Positions 1 through 9,689 of a stretch of 64,000 bases of DNA are shown here, piece after piece. This DNA is from Planctomycetota bacterium (GTDB lineage Bacteria; Planctomycetota; UBA1135; UBA2386), in assembly GCA_016713175.1 (NCBI GenBank), contig JADJPQ010000001.1, positions 585,001 to 649,000 of the forward strand. The letters are read 5' to 3'. A program made the translations under genes and the position numbers. The notes under the pieces are model-generated. The model worked only from the letters and a program-made list of their open reading frames with translations. It did not search any database and was not told the DNA's origin. Positions within the stretch are counted from its first letter, which is position 1; the number at the start of each line of letters is the position of its first letter.

Positions 1-490
<490 letters not shown>

Positions 491-633
491 ATTCCCACTC
501 AGATTCTCACGATCTCTTTCCACCAACCCGAATTGTCGTTCGCCCGCGCGCGAGCAAGCCTGCAGGCTGTCGACCGAGAGGTCGAGAGCCCGGCGTCGCT
601 CCTGCGCGAAGCGACAAGCTCTTTCCAAGCGAC

Positions 634-741
634 TCCCGGTGCCCATACCTGGCTGGAAATACCCGTTCCCTTTCCGAACACGGCAGTCAAGCAGCCAGGG
701 CCGATGATAGTGCTTTGCGCGAAAGTAGGTTAGCGCCGGGT
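634..741 (+). rRNA. rrf: 5S ribosomal RNA
   Basis: The segment carries the 5S signature: the CCGAACACGG loop near 675-684 and the GCGAAAGTAGGT segment near 719-730. The two ends (TCCCGGTGC and GCGCCGGGT) pair to form helix I, allowing G-U pairs. The length of about 108 bases is normal. The ends are set by helix I pairing and may be off by a few bases. A strong intrinsic terminator follows about 10 bases downstream. Confidence 0.93.
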
Positions 742-750
742 CATTATTCG

Positions 751-782
751 AACGCCCCAGGACCCTTCGGTCCTGGGGCGTT
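751..782 (+). terminator. rRNA operon intrinsic terminator
   Basis: AACGCCCCAGGAC pairs perfectly with GTCCTGGGGCGTT (13 bp) around a six-base loop. A T-rich tract (TTCTCGTTTT) follows. Placed directly after 5S, this is the transcription terminator of the rRNA operon. Confidence 0.88.
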
Positions 783-1053
783 CTCGTTTTGCCCGCGCCG
801 CTCGGCGAGGCGCCAGCCAGCGAACCACGCCTCCGGCGCCGAACGCGGCGCGGAAGGCTCGCTGCGGCCCGCTGGCGCGGGCCTCGCTCGCGCGCGGCAG
901 CCGCAGAGCGGCTGCCGCGAAGCCTCGGTCCGCCATTCGGCCTTGCTCCTCTTTCCTTTTTCCGGTGCAGGGTCCGTTTCGCAGACGCTTGCCTGGCTCA
1001 CGGGTTTGGATCGGACGGGGTCGGCTCGGCGCCGACTTCGATCATTCCATCCA
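783..1053. other. Gap with no recognisable gene
   Basis: Between the rRNA terminator and the duplicated 5S tail there is GC-rich sequence with short palindromic stretches. No tRNA cloverleaf or credible reading frame is seen. The further stretch 1120-1287, before the next gene's stop, is pyrimidine-rich around 1150-1200 and also holds no gene. Confidence 0.6.
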
Positions 1054-1119
1054 GTAGGTTGGCACCGGGTCATCAGGTCATCATTCGAACGCCCCAGGAC
1101 CCGAAGGCCTTGGGGCGTT
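1054..1119 (+). pseudogene. Duplicated 5S tail plus terminator (relic)
   Basis: The segment from GTAGGTTGGCACCGGGTCAT to the hairpin arms AACGCCCC and GGGGCGTT (1088-1119) repeats the end of the 5S gene and its terminator at 725-782 with few changes. About 10 bases are inserted between the 5S tail and the hairpin, and the hairpin has lost some pairs. The rest of a 5S gene is absent upstream. It is most simply a remnant of a duplicated or recombined 5S/terminator unit, and it could still act as a second weak terminator. Confidence 0.7.
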
Positions 1120-1287
1120 CCCATTTCGTCGGTTCTGCGGCAACCGATCTTCTCCTTCTCCCCCTCTGTTCCCCCTCTTCCTCCGTTCTTCTTCGGTGTT
1201 CGATCTTCGGTGGAGCGACGAAGGCTAGCCTCTGCAGCCTCCCTTCTTCAGCGATGAGGATGGGGTGGCGCGACGAGCGACGTGGTC

Positions 1288-3591
1288 TCACCGGCTTCCG
1301 ATTGCCGCGGTCGCCGCGTCGGAAACCACCGCTCCGACGCCGTTTTGTGCCGCCGGATCCAGCACCAACGCCTGCTGATGGAAGGTCACGCCGACCAGAC
1401 CCTGGTTCGAAGGCATGGGAAAGGTGAACTCGGCTTCGCCGCCCGCGCCAGTCACGAGCGCGACCGAGTCGAGGCTGACCAGCTGCGAGCAGCCTGGCAG
1501 GCCGAGCCCCGCCAAGGATCGTGGCAGCGGTCCCGTTGCTGAAGTGGTGTTGCTCCAGCCGGTGATCAGGAACGCCGCGTCGATCGGCAACTCGCGCAGC
1601 AGTGCCCGCATCGAACTGCCGATGCGCGGCAGTTGGAGCGGCACAAGCTGGGTCGTTCGTCGGCTACCGGCGCACCCGGCCCCGAAGGTTACGTAGCTGG
1701 CTCTCGAGCCGACGCGAACGGCTGTGAAGTTGCGCGTGCTGAACTCGATCGCACCGAGTCCGGGGGCGAGCGAAGGCATCGCGATCTGATTCAGGCTGTT
1801 GTCGCCCCACGCGATCAACTCGCCATCGCTGCGTAGGGCCAGCGAGTGGGAGACGCCGGCCGCGAGACCTACATACGACATGCCTGTGGGGAGCGAGGGC
1901 ACATTGCACTGGCCGAACTGATTGTCGCCCCATGCCAGGACGGTGCCATCCGACAGGCGCGCGAGCGAGTGTCCGAGCAACAGAGGAGCCGGGAGCGAGA
2001 CTCCGCCGCCACCGGCGGCGATCTCGACGAAGCGCAGCCCGATTGGCGGCGGCGGGGCGTTGCACTGCCCTCCCGCATTGTAGCCCCAGCCGACGATGGC
2101 GCCGTCGGAACGGCGCGCCAGGCTGTGCAGCGATCCACCCGAGATCTCGACGTAGCGCGATCCGGGCGGCAGGATCGGCACCTGGGTCTGGCCGTAGGTG
2201 TTCGACCCGAACGCGCCGACCGCGCCGTCCGAGCGCAGTGCCAGCGTGTGCTCTTCGCCGGCAGAGATCTGCAGCCACCGGGTACCGCTGGGCGGCGGCG
2301 GCACTGGACCGCCGGTGTAGCCCCAGAGCAGGAGTTCGCCGTCCGTGCGCAGCGCTGCCGAGTGAAACGCCCCGGCCGCGATGTCGACATAGCTCTGACC
2401 GCTCGGCAGCGGCGGCACCTGGGACAGCCCGTAAAGGAACGATCCCCAGGTCGCGACCGAGCCGTCCGGTAGGAGGGCGAGGCCGTGCAGGGAGCCGGTT
2501 GACACTCGACGCGCTTCTGCAAGGCCCGTGGGCAACGGGTGCGGCATCCACTGCGGGTCGCCGAATCCGATCAGGCGTCCGTCGGAGCGGATCGCCACGC
2601 TGAAGGCATTGCCAACCGCAATGTCGACGTACGTGAGACCAGGTGGCAGCGGCGGCGCACTCGTCGCTCCGTTGACGTTCTCACCCCAGCCAACCACGGA
2701 GCCGTTCGAGCGCACTGCGAGGCAGTGTTTGCCACCGGCGGCGATGCGGGTGTAGGTCAGGCCCGCCGGCAGGGGCGGCACCGTGGTCTGGCCGAAGAAA
2801 CCGTTGCCGAAGGCAATGATCAGCCCGTCGGAGCGCAGTGCCAGCGAGTGGCCGTTGCGCAGCCCGAAGACATCGGCGCCGCCGGCAGCGATGGCGACAT
2901 AGGTTGTCCCGGGTAGCAGCGGCGGCGGATTGCACTGCCCGGACTCGTTGCGACCCCAGCCGATCACTTCTCCGTCCGAGCGCAATGCCAGACTGTGCGC
3001 GTTCCCCGCGGCAACGGCGACGTAGCCGAGGCCTGGGGGCAGCGGTGGTACGTTGGTTTGACCAAACGAGTTGCTTCCCCAGCCGACGATCTCGCCGTCG
3101 GTTCGCAGCGCCAGCGCATGGCCAAAGCCAGCGGCCACACCGATGTAGCCGGTACCGGTCGGTAGCGGCGGCACGCTGGCTTGACCGAGAGTTCCCCAGG
3201 CGATCACTTGCAGGTCGGAACGTACGGCCAATGCGAACGTATCGCCGGCCGAGAAGGCCAGGTAGATCTGACCTGGCGGCGGCGGCGGGGCATCGCATTG
3301 ACCTCGGGCGTTCAGGCCGAAGCCGACGATCGAGCCGTCTCGTCGACGCGCCAGGGTGTGGGCGGCTCCGGCGGTCACCGCGTCGAAATCGGTGGCGTTG
3401 GTGATCCGACTGTCAAACCGGAATGAACCGAACCCTTGCACACTCGTCTGCGAGCGCAGAGCTGCCGTGAGGCAACCGACCAAGGCGAGGCAATCGAGGG
3501 TGCGTAACGATCGGATCACCGGAAGCGCGTCTGGGATGAGCACAAGGCGAGTGTTTGCCAGAGCAGCGCGGCGGTCAACCCCACGCGACAT
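1288..3591 (-). CDS. Secreted RCC1-repeat protein
   Basis: This 767-residue protein has a hydrophobic segment near residues 28-45 (LDCLALVGCLTAALR) that fits an export signal. It then carries about ten tandem RCC1-like repeats of roughly 45-50 residues, each with the pattern HSLALRSDG..I.WG.N..GQ....PLPPG. RCC1 repeats form a seven-bladed propeller; in bacteria they are typical of large exported proteins whose ligands are mostly unknown. The last 120 residues, including LDSVALVTGAGGEAEF and QALVLDP, form a beta-rich tail that I recall from secreted proteins of related planctomycetes, perhaps a sorting or anchoring domain. The start could be the ATG at 3591 or a GTG just downstream. It is followed on the same strand by another secreted repeat-protein lineage. 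The function is not known. Confidence 0.85.
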   Translation of the reverse strand: MSRGVDRRAALANTRLVLIPDALPVIRSLRTLDCLALVGCLTAALRSQTSVQGFGSFRFDSRITNATDFDAVTAGAAHTLARRRDGSIVGFGLNARGQCDAPPPPPGQIYLAFSAGDTFALAVRSDLQVIAWGTLGQASVPPLPTGTGYIGVAAGFGHALALRTDGEIVGWGSNSFGQTNVPPLPPGLGYVAVAAGNAHSLALRSDGEVIGWGRNESGQCNPPPLLPGTTYVAIAAGGADVFGLRNGHSLALRSDGLIIAFGNGFFGQTTVPPLPAGLTYTRIAAGGKHCLAVRSNGSVVGWGENVNGATSAPPLPPGLTYVDIAVGNAFSVAIRSDGRLIGFGDPQWMPHPLPTGLAEARRVSTGSLHGLALLPDGSVATWGSFLYGLSQVPPLPSGQSYVDIAAGAFHSAALRTDGELLLWGYTGGPVPPPPSGTRWLQISAGEEHTLALRSDGAVGAFGSNTYGQTQVPILPPGSRYVEISGGSLHSLARRSDGAIVGWGYNAGGQCNAPPPPIGLRFVEIAAGGGGVSLPAPLLLGHSLARLSDGTVLAWGDNQFGQCNVPSLPTGMSYVGLAAGVSHSLALRSDGELIAWGDNSLNQIAMPSLAPGLGAIEFSTRNFTAVRVGSRASYVTFGAGCAGSRRTTQLVPLQLPRIGSSMRALLRELPIDAAFLITGWSNTTSATGPLPRSLAGLGLPGCSQLVSLDSVALVTGAGGEAEFTFPMPSNQGLVGVTFHQQALVLDPAAQNGVGAVVSDAATAAIGSR

Positions 3592-3664
3592 CCGTCGGCA
3601 ATGTTTCCGGAGCGCGGACCGGACTCCAGTTCCCGACGGATTGGTACCACGCCGGATGCGGCGA

Positions 3665-5095
3665 CTACTGCAGTGTCACCGGTACGACGGTTTTCTGGCA
3701 GAGCACCGATGCGGTCGGGCCGACGATGCCCGAGATACCGGTGAACTCGACCTGCAGACCAGGTGGCAGGCCAGGCGGCACCAGCATCGACCAGGGGACG
3801 TTGCCCTGGGCAGGGGGGTTCATCTGGCTGGCCTGCAAAGCGAGCACTTCGAAGATCGGAATGCCGGCAAGGCTGGTTGCGACGATGGCGCCGGCGCCGT
3901 CGAGGATGCCAGCGCTGACGTTGGTGTAGGTCAGGTTGAGGCCCAGGGTCTGACCGGCGCTGACTGGATTTGGCGTGGCCTGCAGGGTGTTGGTGATCGG
4001 GCGCAGATTGAGCAGGTAGACACCGTTGTCCATGTCGCTGGCGACCAGCGTGTTCGGGTTCAGCGGATAGACCCCCCAGTTCCCGGCGTAGCTGCTCGAG
4101 AAGCATGGCGGCTGATTGTTCAGGAACGTGTCGTACCAGGCGACCTCCACGGGTGCCGCCGGGTTGGGCTTCAGGCTCAGTACGTGCACGCCTTCCTTGT
4201 AGTAGGCGACGTACAGCAGGTCGTCGACGACGTGCACGTTGTGCACGATCGACGCCGTGTTGGTCGCCTGCCACGAGCCGACCTGGGTGATCGTCGGCAG
4301 GTTGCTGATGTCCCAGATCCGCACGAACCCGCCGACGCCGTTCACCGAGTTCTCGTCGGTGGTGTACAGGAACCGCCGATCGTTGGTCGGCCAGGCGTTG
4401 TGGGTGAACGGCCTCGGATAGGTTGCGTGGCCGAGTTGCACCGGTGCTGCCGGGTTGGTGACGTCGTAGATCGCGAAGCCGCCGGTCAGGAACGAACAGT
4501 AGGCGCGATTGCCCAGCACGATCACGTCGTGGGCCCAGACGCCGCTGATGCCGTTGCCGAGCGAACTGCGATGCACCGGAGCCAGCCGGTTGGTGATGTC
4601 GTAGACCTCGACCAGGCTGGTGCCGTCGCTGACGCAGTACATCCAGTTGCCGTCGATCCACAGGTTGTGGCAGCCGCTGAGCAGTTCGGACGGCTGGAAG
4701 TTGTTGATCAGCGTCGGGCTCATCGGGTTGGGCACCGTGTCGTAGATGAACACGCCTCCCTGGTTGCCCTGGTAGAAGTCTTCGTTGCTGACGTAGATGT
4801 AGCGGCCGTCGCTCTTGATCTCGCCGCAGCCGTACGACCGGATGTCCGAACGCGGATAGGTCGGCGGGAAGATGTCCTGGGTGATCGGCGCCGCTGGGTT
4901 GCGCACGTCGATGATCGACCAGCCGCGCGAACGGCGGCCGACGAGGACGTAGTCGTTGCCGATCGCCCACAGGCCACCGGTCGCGCAAGGCGTGCCTGGG
5001 ATGTGGGTGATCAGGTTGACGTTCAGGGCGCCCTGCGCGGACGCGAGTGCGGCGGCTCCGCCGAGGACGGCAAGCAAGGGAAGGAGTCTGGACAT
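3665..5095 (-). CDS. Exported LVIVD-repeat (choice-of-anchor B type) protein
   Basis: The protein has 476 residues. The ATG at 5095 was chosen because MSRLLPLLAVLGGAAALASA is a clean signal peptide, whereas the upstream extension is charged and low-complexity. The mature part has propeller-like repeats with the LVIVD signature: WSIIDVRNPAAP, VFIYDTVPNPMSP, VEVYDITNRLAP, FAIYDVTNPAAP and VRIWDISNLP. These resemble bacterial choice-of-anchor B family surface proteins of unknown function. The C-terminal 100 residues are Ig-like. No Shine-Dalgarno sequence precedes the start. Its position among other exported proteins supports an envelope or extracellular role. Confidence 0.85.
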   Translation of the reverse strand: MSRLLPLLAVLGGAAALASAQGALNVNLITHIPGTPCATGGLWAIGNDYVLVGRRSRGWSIIDVRNPAAPITQDIFPPTYPRSDIRSYGCGEIKSDGRYIYVSNEDFYQGNQGGVFIYDTVPNPMSPTLINNFQPSELLSGCHNLWIDGNWMYCVSDGTSLVEVYDITNRLAPVHRSSLGNGISGVWAHDVIVLGNRAYCSFLTGGFAIYDVTNPAAPVQLGHATYPRPFTHNAWPTNDRRFLYTTDENSVNGVGGFVRIWDISNLPTITQVGSWQATNTASIVHNVHVVDDLLYVAYYKEGVHVLSLKPNPAAPVEVAWYDTFLNNQPPCFSSSYAGNWGVYPLNPNTLVASDMDNGVYLLNLRPITNTLQATPNPVSAGQTLGLNLTYTNVSAGILDGAGAIVATSLAGIPIFEVLALQASQMNPPAQGNVPWSMLVPPGLPPGLQVEFTGISGIVGPTASVLCQKTVVPVTLQ

Positions 5096-5252
5096 GGTGG
5101 GGCACCGTGGTCCCCGAAGGGACGCGAGCAAGGGAAGAGGGCGATTGCCGTTCGCGCGGCGTTGCGTCAGCACGAGCCGGGCGGGCGGCGGGCGCCGAGT
5201 CTACTCGCCCGGGCGCGGTGCCGCTGCAAGGCAACCGTACCGACGTCGCCGA

Positions 5253-6914
5253 CTACTGGACGACGAATCGACGGCCCGGCGGAAGCGTCAGCGCGGGTGC
5301 CGCGACGCCGGGATCCGGCAGTACGACCATCTGCGCGGTCAGGTCAAGACTGACCAGGTTCGGGTCGTTCGGGATCTGGAACACGAATGCCTGCTGCAGC
5401 CGCCAGACCCCGGGGATCGTCGCGGTGTCGCCCGGATCGGAGTAGACGTGGATCGGCCGCGCGAGCAGCAGCGGCGTGTCGGTCGAGAAGCCGAGCGCGA
5501 AAACGCCGGACAGACCCGGCGGCAACGCCGCCTGCAGCGTCAGCGGTCCGCCGATGGCGACGACCTCGGGCAGCACTGCGAACGAACCGAGCTGCGCGGC
5601 GGGGCGCGACCCGGTGACGGTGACCGCGGGGCCGGCCGGCGGCTGCAAGTAGCTGGCCGAACAGGCAATCGGAGCACTCGCGGTGCCCGCGATGCTGCCG
5701 CCGACGACGCAGCATTCCTGCAGGTCGATCGCCTGACTGCCGGTCGTCGTGATGGCCACGCCATCGAATCGCACCTCCTGCAACCGAACCGCCTGGCCAC
5801 CGGTGCTGCCGAGCGACCACGGACCGCCACGCGCCCGCACGTTCCACAGCTCGAGCGCCGTTGTCGCTCCGCCGGCCGCGACCGCGACGCCGCCGTCGAG
5901 CGTGCTGTCCTCGAGGAGGCCGCCGAAGCCGGAGCCCAACGGCCCGATCGACAGCGCGGAACCCCCTGGATTGACCGCGACGTCGAAGAAGCGCAACGTC
6001 GCTTGCGTGGGGCCGGTGCCCTGCCAGCGGAAGCCGCCGCCGCCGCGCAGTTCGACACTGGTTGCTTCGAACGTGACGGATCGGTTCGCACCGGCGGGCC
6101 GCACATAGCGGATCGCTTCGACATTGGCCGCCAGCCGCAGCTGGCCCAGCAGGTATTGGCTGCTGCCGCCAGCGCCGAGCCGGACGTCCAGCGCACGGTC
6201 GACGTTGGTCGCGGTGCAGCGCAGGAACAGCAGGTTGTTGCTGCCATTGAGACCGGTTTCGTCGATGCGCAGCCCGAACGGCGTGTTGACGAACTCGCAA
6301 CCGCGCATGCGCAGGTCGCCGCGCAGGTTCGGCGCCCCCTGGTTCAGCTGCATCGCGCCGATCCGCTGGCCTTCGAAGCGGACATTGCTGACCAGGCAGC
6401 CGACCGTGAACGGCGACACCGACTGTGTCAGTTCGATGCCGATGTCGGCGCCGAGGATGACCAGTTCCTCGATCCTGGTGAGATTGTTCAGCGAACGGAT
6501 GCCGAAGGTGCCGATGCTGGTGGTGAAGTCGAGCACCGGGCGGCCGGCGTAGCCCCGGATGTTCAGTCCTTGAGGTGAGTCGATGATGAGATCGAGGTCG
6601 CGTTCGATCGTGATGGTCGGGGTGACCGTTTCGTCGATGTCGATCCAGGCGACATCGCTGCCAGAACCCGGGCCGATGGCAACCCGATTCTGCTCGGCGA
6701 TCGACAACGACGTCGCCAGCAGGGTGCCGTTGTGCAGTTGGATCGCTTCGTTCAGCGACAGCAACCCGTCGCCGACCTGGCCGTGTGACAGCGGATCGTC
6801 GACGTAGGCGATCAGGTGCGGCAGTGCCGCGGGGGTCGGACGCACTGGGCCGCACGGGCCGTGGGGCGCGGCTGGAGAGCAGCCGAACGCGAATGCAAAC
6901 GCGATCTCGAGCAT
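5253..6914 (-). CDS. Secreted protein, probable parallel beta-helix
   Basis: The 553-residue protein starts with a short hydrophobic segment followed by a cysteine (MLEIAFAFAFGCSPAAP), which could be an export signal or lipobox. Residues 40-420 consist of short repeating strands (LVSNVRFEG, LRMRGCEFVNTPFGLRI, LWNVRARGG, LQEVRFDGVAI) typical of right-handed beta-helix proteins with polygalacturonase-like or CSLREAI folds. The phrase DGLLSLNEAIQLHNGT near residue 48 matches the CSLREAI-type opening of such proteins. No catalytic residues can be named. It is probably a surface or extracellular protein. Confidence 0.75.
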   Translation of the reverse strand: MLEIAFAFAFGCSPAAPHGPCGPVRPTPAALPHLIAYVDDPLSHGQVGDGLLSLNEAIQLHNGTLLATSLSIAEQNRVAIGPGSGSDVAWIDIDETVTPTITIERDLDLIIDSPQGLNIRGYAGRPVLDFTTSIGTFGIRSLNNLTRIEELVILGADIGIELTQSVSPFTVGCLVSNVRFEGQRIGAMQLNQGAPNLRGDLRMRGCEFVNTPFGLRIDETGLNGSNNLLFLRCTATNVDRALDVRLGAGGSSQYLLGQLRLAANVEAIRYVRPAGANRSVTFEATSVELRGGGGFRWQGTGPTQATLRFFDVAVNPGGSALSIGPLGSGFGGLLEDSTLDGGVAVAAGGATTALELWNVRARGGPWSLGSTGGQAVRLQEVRFDGVAITTTGSQAIDLQECCVVGGSIAGTASAPIACSASYLQPPAGPAVTVTGSRPAAQLGSFAVLPEVVAIGGPLTLQAALPPGLSGVFALGFSTDTPLLLARPIHVYSDPGDTATIPGVWRLQQAFVFQIPNDPNLVSLDLTAQMVVLPDPGVAAPALTLPPGRRFVVQ

Positions 6915-7093
6915 GTTCAGTTCGGTCCAGGACGGCGCGGGGCGGGCAGCAGCAAGCTTGCCGGGGGCACCCTGCCCAGGGAAGGTGCCTTTCGGCCAGC
7001 CAGCCCGCCAAGTCTACCCCGGACTAGTGCGGTTGCGCTGCGACGCAAGCATCGGTGGCACCGGCGGCGCTCGCATCTGAGCCGCTACCGGGT

Positions 7094-9670
7094 TCACCGC
7101 GGCCATGCGGCGCGAATCGCGACGGCACGTTCGAGGCCATCGAGCGATTGCAGCAGCTTGCGGCGGACGTCGACGCTCAGTTCGGTTGTCTTCGCGAACT
7201 CCGCGACCACCTGCAGCGCCGCTGGCGACGAGTGGCCGTTGATGAACCCGTCGAGCCATGCCGGCATGAAGAAGATGCGCCGGTTCTGTTTGACCCACTC
7301 GACCCGTTCGAGCGCCGGCCGCAGGAATGGCAACGTCAGCGCGGCCTGGTCGGGCCAATGGAACCACGCCAGGCTGTCCTGGGTCCATTGTTCGGGCGGG
7401 GAGCCGAGCTGCAGGTACTGGTCGAAATAGTGCTGCTTGTTGGCGGCAGTCGGGATCGCGGCGCGCGCCAGGAACTCCTCCTTGCCGACGTCCTCCTTGG
7501 CGAAGCGGGCGCGCAGCGCCGTCAGTTCGTCGGCGGCCGCGCCGGCGGCCAGCAGCGCGGCGGCCGCGAGGAAGCGGTCCTGCTTGCCGGGCTCCAGCCC
7601 CTTGGGCAGCGGCCCGTCGCCGGCAACCGCGCGACACAGCTCCAGCACCTCCGGAGCGGACGAACTGCGCGCCAGGAACCGGAACGTCGTCAACTCGCGG
7701 CCGGACCCGCTCTCCTCGGCCAACTGCCGCAACAGCAACGCCGTCGTGCGGGATCGCAGTGGTACGGCGTGCAGGTCGTCAAGGTAGCGGTGCAGGCAGA
7801 TGCCCAGCGCGTCGAGCAGCCAGGCGTGTGTGTCGGGGTCGCGTTCGCCCTCCAGCGAATGCAGGGCGATCTCGACGAACAGCCCCGGATCGAGTTCGAC
7901 GGCGCGCACCGCTTCGAACAGGGCCGACACCATGACCGCGCGGACCAGCGGGTCCGGCTCCTTGGCGGCATGGCCCAGCAGCCAGATCCGGCTGATCGCA
8001 TCGGGCACGAACTGCGCGTAGGCGACGTCACCTGGGTTCGGCAGCACGCAGACCGGCGCCGGTCGACCGATCAGCCCCTCGATCGGTGCTTCCGGCGCGT
8101 CGCTGCGCGCCGCGATGAGGCGGCGCTCGCCATCGCCCTCGAACACCAGCAGGTCGACGGCCAGCGGCCAGGTGCCGTCGCCGCCGATGGCCTGCTGCGT
8201 CATCGTCGCCGCGCGCACGATGCCGTGGTCGTCGGTCTGCCAGGCGATCCGCACCTCCGGCATCGATGGGCTGAGCAGCCAGCGTTCGGACCAGCGGCCC
8301 AGGTCGGTCTTCGTCGCCGATTCGAGCGCACGGGCCAGGTCCTGCCAGGTCGCGTTGCCGTAGGCGTGCTCGCGCAGGAACGTCCGCAGCCCGGCGTAGA
8401 AGGCCTTGCCGCCGAGCCGTTCGTGCAATTCGCGCAGCACCGCCGGCGCCTTGTTGTAGACGATCGCGCCGTAGGCGGACTTGGCGTCGGCGAGGTTCTG
8501 CAACTGTTGCCAGACCGGCGTCGTGCCGGGCGTGGCGTCGACCTCGTAGGCGCGCGGCTTGACGCGCTGCAGGAAGCGCAGCCACGCGCGGCGTTCGGGC
8601 TCGAGCGCGGCCAGCGCCTGATAGCCGACGAACGTCGCGAAACCCTCCTTCAGCCACAGGTCGTCGAACCAGCGCATCGTCACCAGGTTGCCGAACCACT
8701 GGTGGCTCAGTTCGTGGTAGACGAGCGTGCTGCGCCGCACCAGTTCGCCGTCGGTCGGCGGGTGATCGAACGCGAGCGCCTGTTCGCGGTAGAAGATCGC
8801 CCCGGCGTGTTCCATGCCGCCGTACGGGAAACCAGGCAACAGCACGATGTCGAGCTTGTCGAACGGATAGGCGACGCCGAAGGTGCGTACCAGCCAGCGC
8901 AGGCCGTCATCGTGCAGCTTCACCAAGGCGGCGACATCGACGTGTGGCTGCTGCGACGGCCGATACAGGATCCGGAACGGCTGCTCCGGATCGACGCCTT
9001 CGGCCCGCGGCGCTGGCGCGGTTGCGGTCGCGAACGGTCCGGCGGCGAACGCCATCAAATACGTCGGCAAGGGGCGCGTCGGCGCAAATGTCCAGATGCG
9101 GCGGTCGGCGCGCTCGATGCCGGCGCCGGCGCCGTTGGCCACCGCGGTCCACGCGGCGGGGAGGTCGAGCGTCACCGCGAACGTCGCCTTCAGGTCCGGC
9201 TGGTCGAAACACGGATACAGCCGATGCGCGTCGGCCGGGACCACCAGCGTGTACCAGTACTCGGCGCCATCCGTCGGATCGCGATACACCGACAACGGGG
9301 TGCCGGTCGGAGCCACCGCCGAACGGAACGCGGCGGAGAACTCGTTGGTGCCGACGCGCAAGTGCTTGCCGGCGAGCACCAGGTGGTTGGCGACCGGACG
9401 CACGTCGTCGCCACGTGCGGCGCCATTCAGCCGTACTTCGGCGAGGCCATGGCCGGCAAAATCGAGCACCAGCGGCGCGTCGGCCGCGCCTGCGAGCGTG
9501 AACGTCAGTCTGGCGGTGCCGGTGACTTCGCTGCTGCCCGGTTCGATCCGGAACGTCAGTTCATAGTGCAGATCGGTGACCCGGCTGGCGCGCTGCTGCG
9601 CCAGCGGCAGCGCGATCCCGGGCTCCGGTTCCTGGAACGATGCCAACGCGGCCACGGTGAAGACCAGCAT
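7094..9670 (-). CDS. M1 family zinc aminopeptidase
   Basis: This 858-residue protein removes N-terminal amino acids from peptides. The gluzincin site is complete: GGMEHAG at residues 284-290 (substrate N-terminus recognition), HELSH at 319-323 and the third zinc ligand E342 in KEGFATF, giving HExxH-x18-E. The N-terminal beta domain, the catalytic domain and a C-terminal helical region (about 450-858) match the usual family length. The ATG at 9670 opens with a short hydrophobic stretch (MLVFTVAALASFQ) that may be an export signal. An upstream in-frame ATG would overlap the neighbouring gene's coding end and is rejected. The next upstream gene ends 19 bases away on the same strand, so cotranscription is possible. 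Confidence 0.95.
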   Translation of the reverse strand: MLVFTVAALASFQEPEPGIALPLAQQRASRVTDLHYELTFRIEPGSSEVTGTARLTFTLAGAADAPLVLDFAGHGLAEVRLNGAARGDDVRPVANHLVLAGKHLRVGTNEFSAAFRSAVAPTGTPLSVYRDPTDGAEYWYTLVVPADAHRLYPCFDQPDLKATFAVTLDLPAAWTAVANGAGAGIERADRRIWTFAPTRPLPTYLMAFAAGPFATATAPAPRAEGVDPEQPFRILYRPSQQPHVDVAALVKLHDDGLRWLVRTFGVAYPFDKLDIVLLPGFPYGGMEHAGAIFYREQALAFDHPPTDGELVRRSTLVYHELSHQWFGNLVTMRWFDDLWLKEGFATFVGYQALAALEPERRAWLRFLQRVKPRAYEVDATPGTTPVWQQLQNLADAKSAYGAIVYNKAPAVLRELHERLGGKAFYAGLRTFLREHAYGNATWQDLARALESATKTDLGRWSERWLLSPSMPEVRIAWQTDDHGIVRAATMTQQAIGGDGTWPLAVDLLVFEGDGERRLIAARSDAPEAPIEGLIGRPAPVCVLPNPGDVAYAQFVPDAISRIWLLGHAAKEPDPLVRAVMVSALFEAVRAVELDPGLFVEIALHSLEGERDPDTHAWLLDALGICLHRYLDDLHAVPLRSRTTALLLRQLAEESGSGRELTTFRFLARSSSAPEVLELCRAVAGDGPLPKGLEPGKQDRFLAAAALLAAGAAADELTALRARFAKEDVGKEEFLARAAIPTAANKQHYFDQYLQLGSPPEQWTQDSLAWFHWPDQAALTLPFLRPALERVEWVKQNRRIFFMPAWLDGFINGHSSPAALQVVAEFAKTTELSVDVRRKLLQSLDGLERAVAIRAAWPR

Positions 9671-9689
9671 GCCGTCACAGGATGCCCGG

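Noticed and set aside
3356..5353. 665-residue plus-strand frame opposite the LVIVD gene
   Set aside because: The composition (VDQ, VGDRR repeats) is a codon mirror of the minus-strand gene; there is no domain, and the minus strand has a signal peptide.
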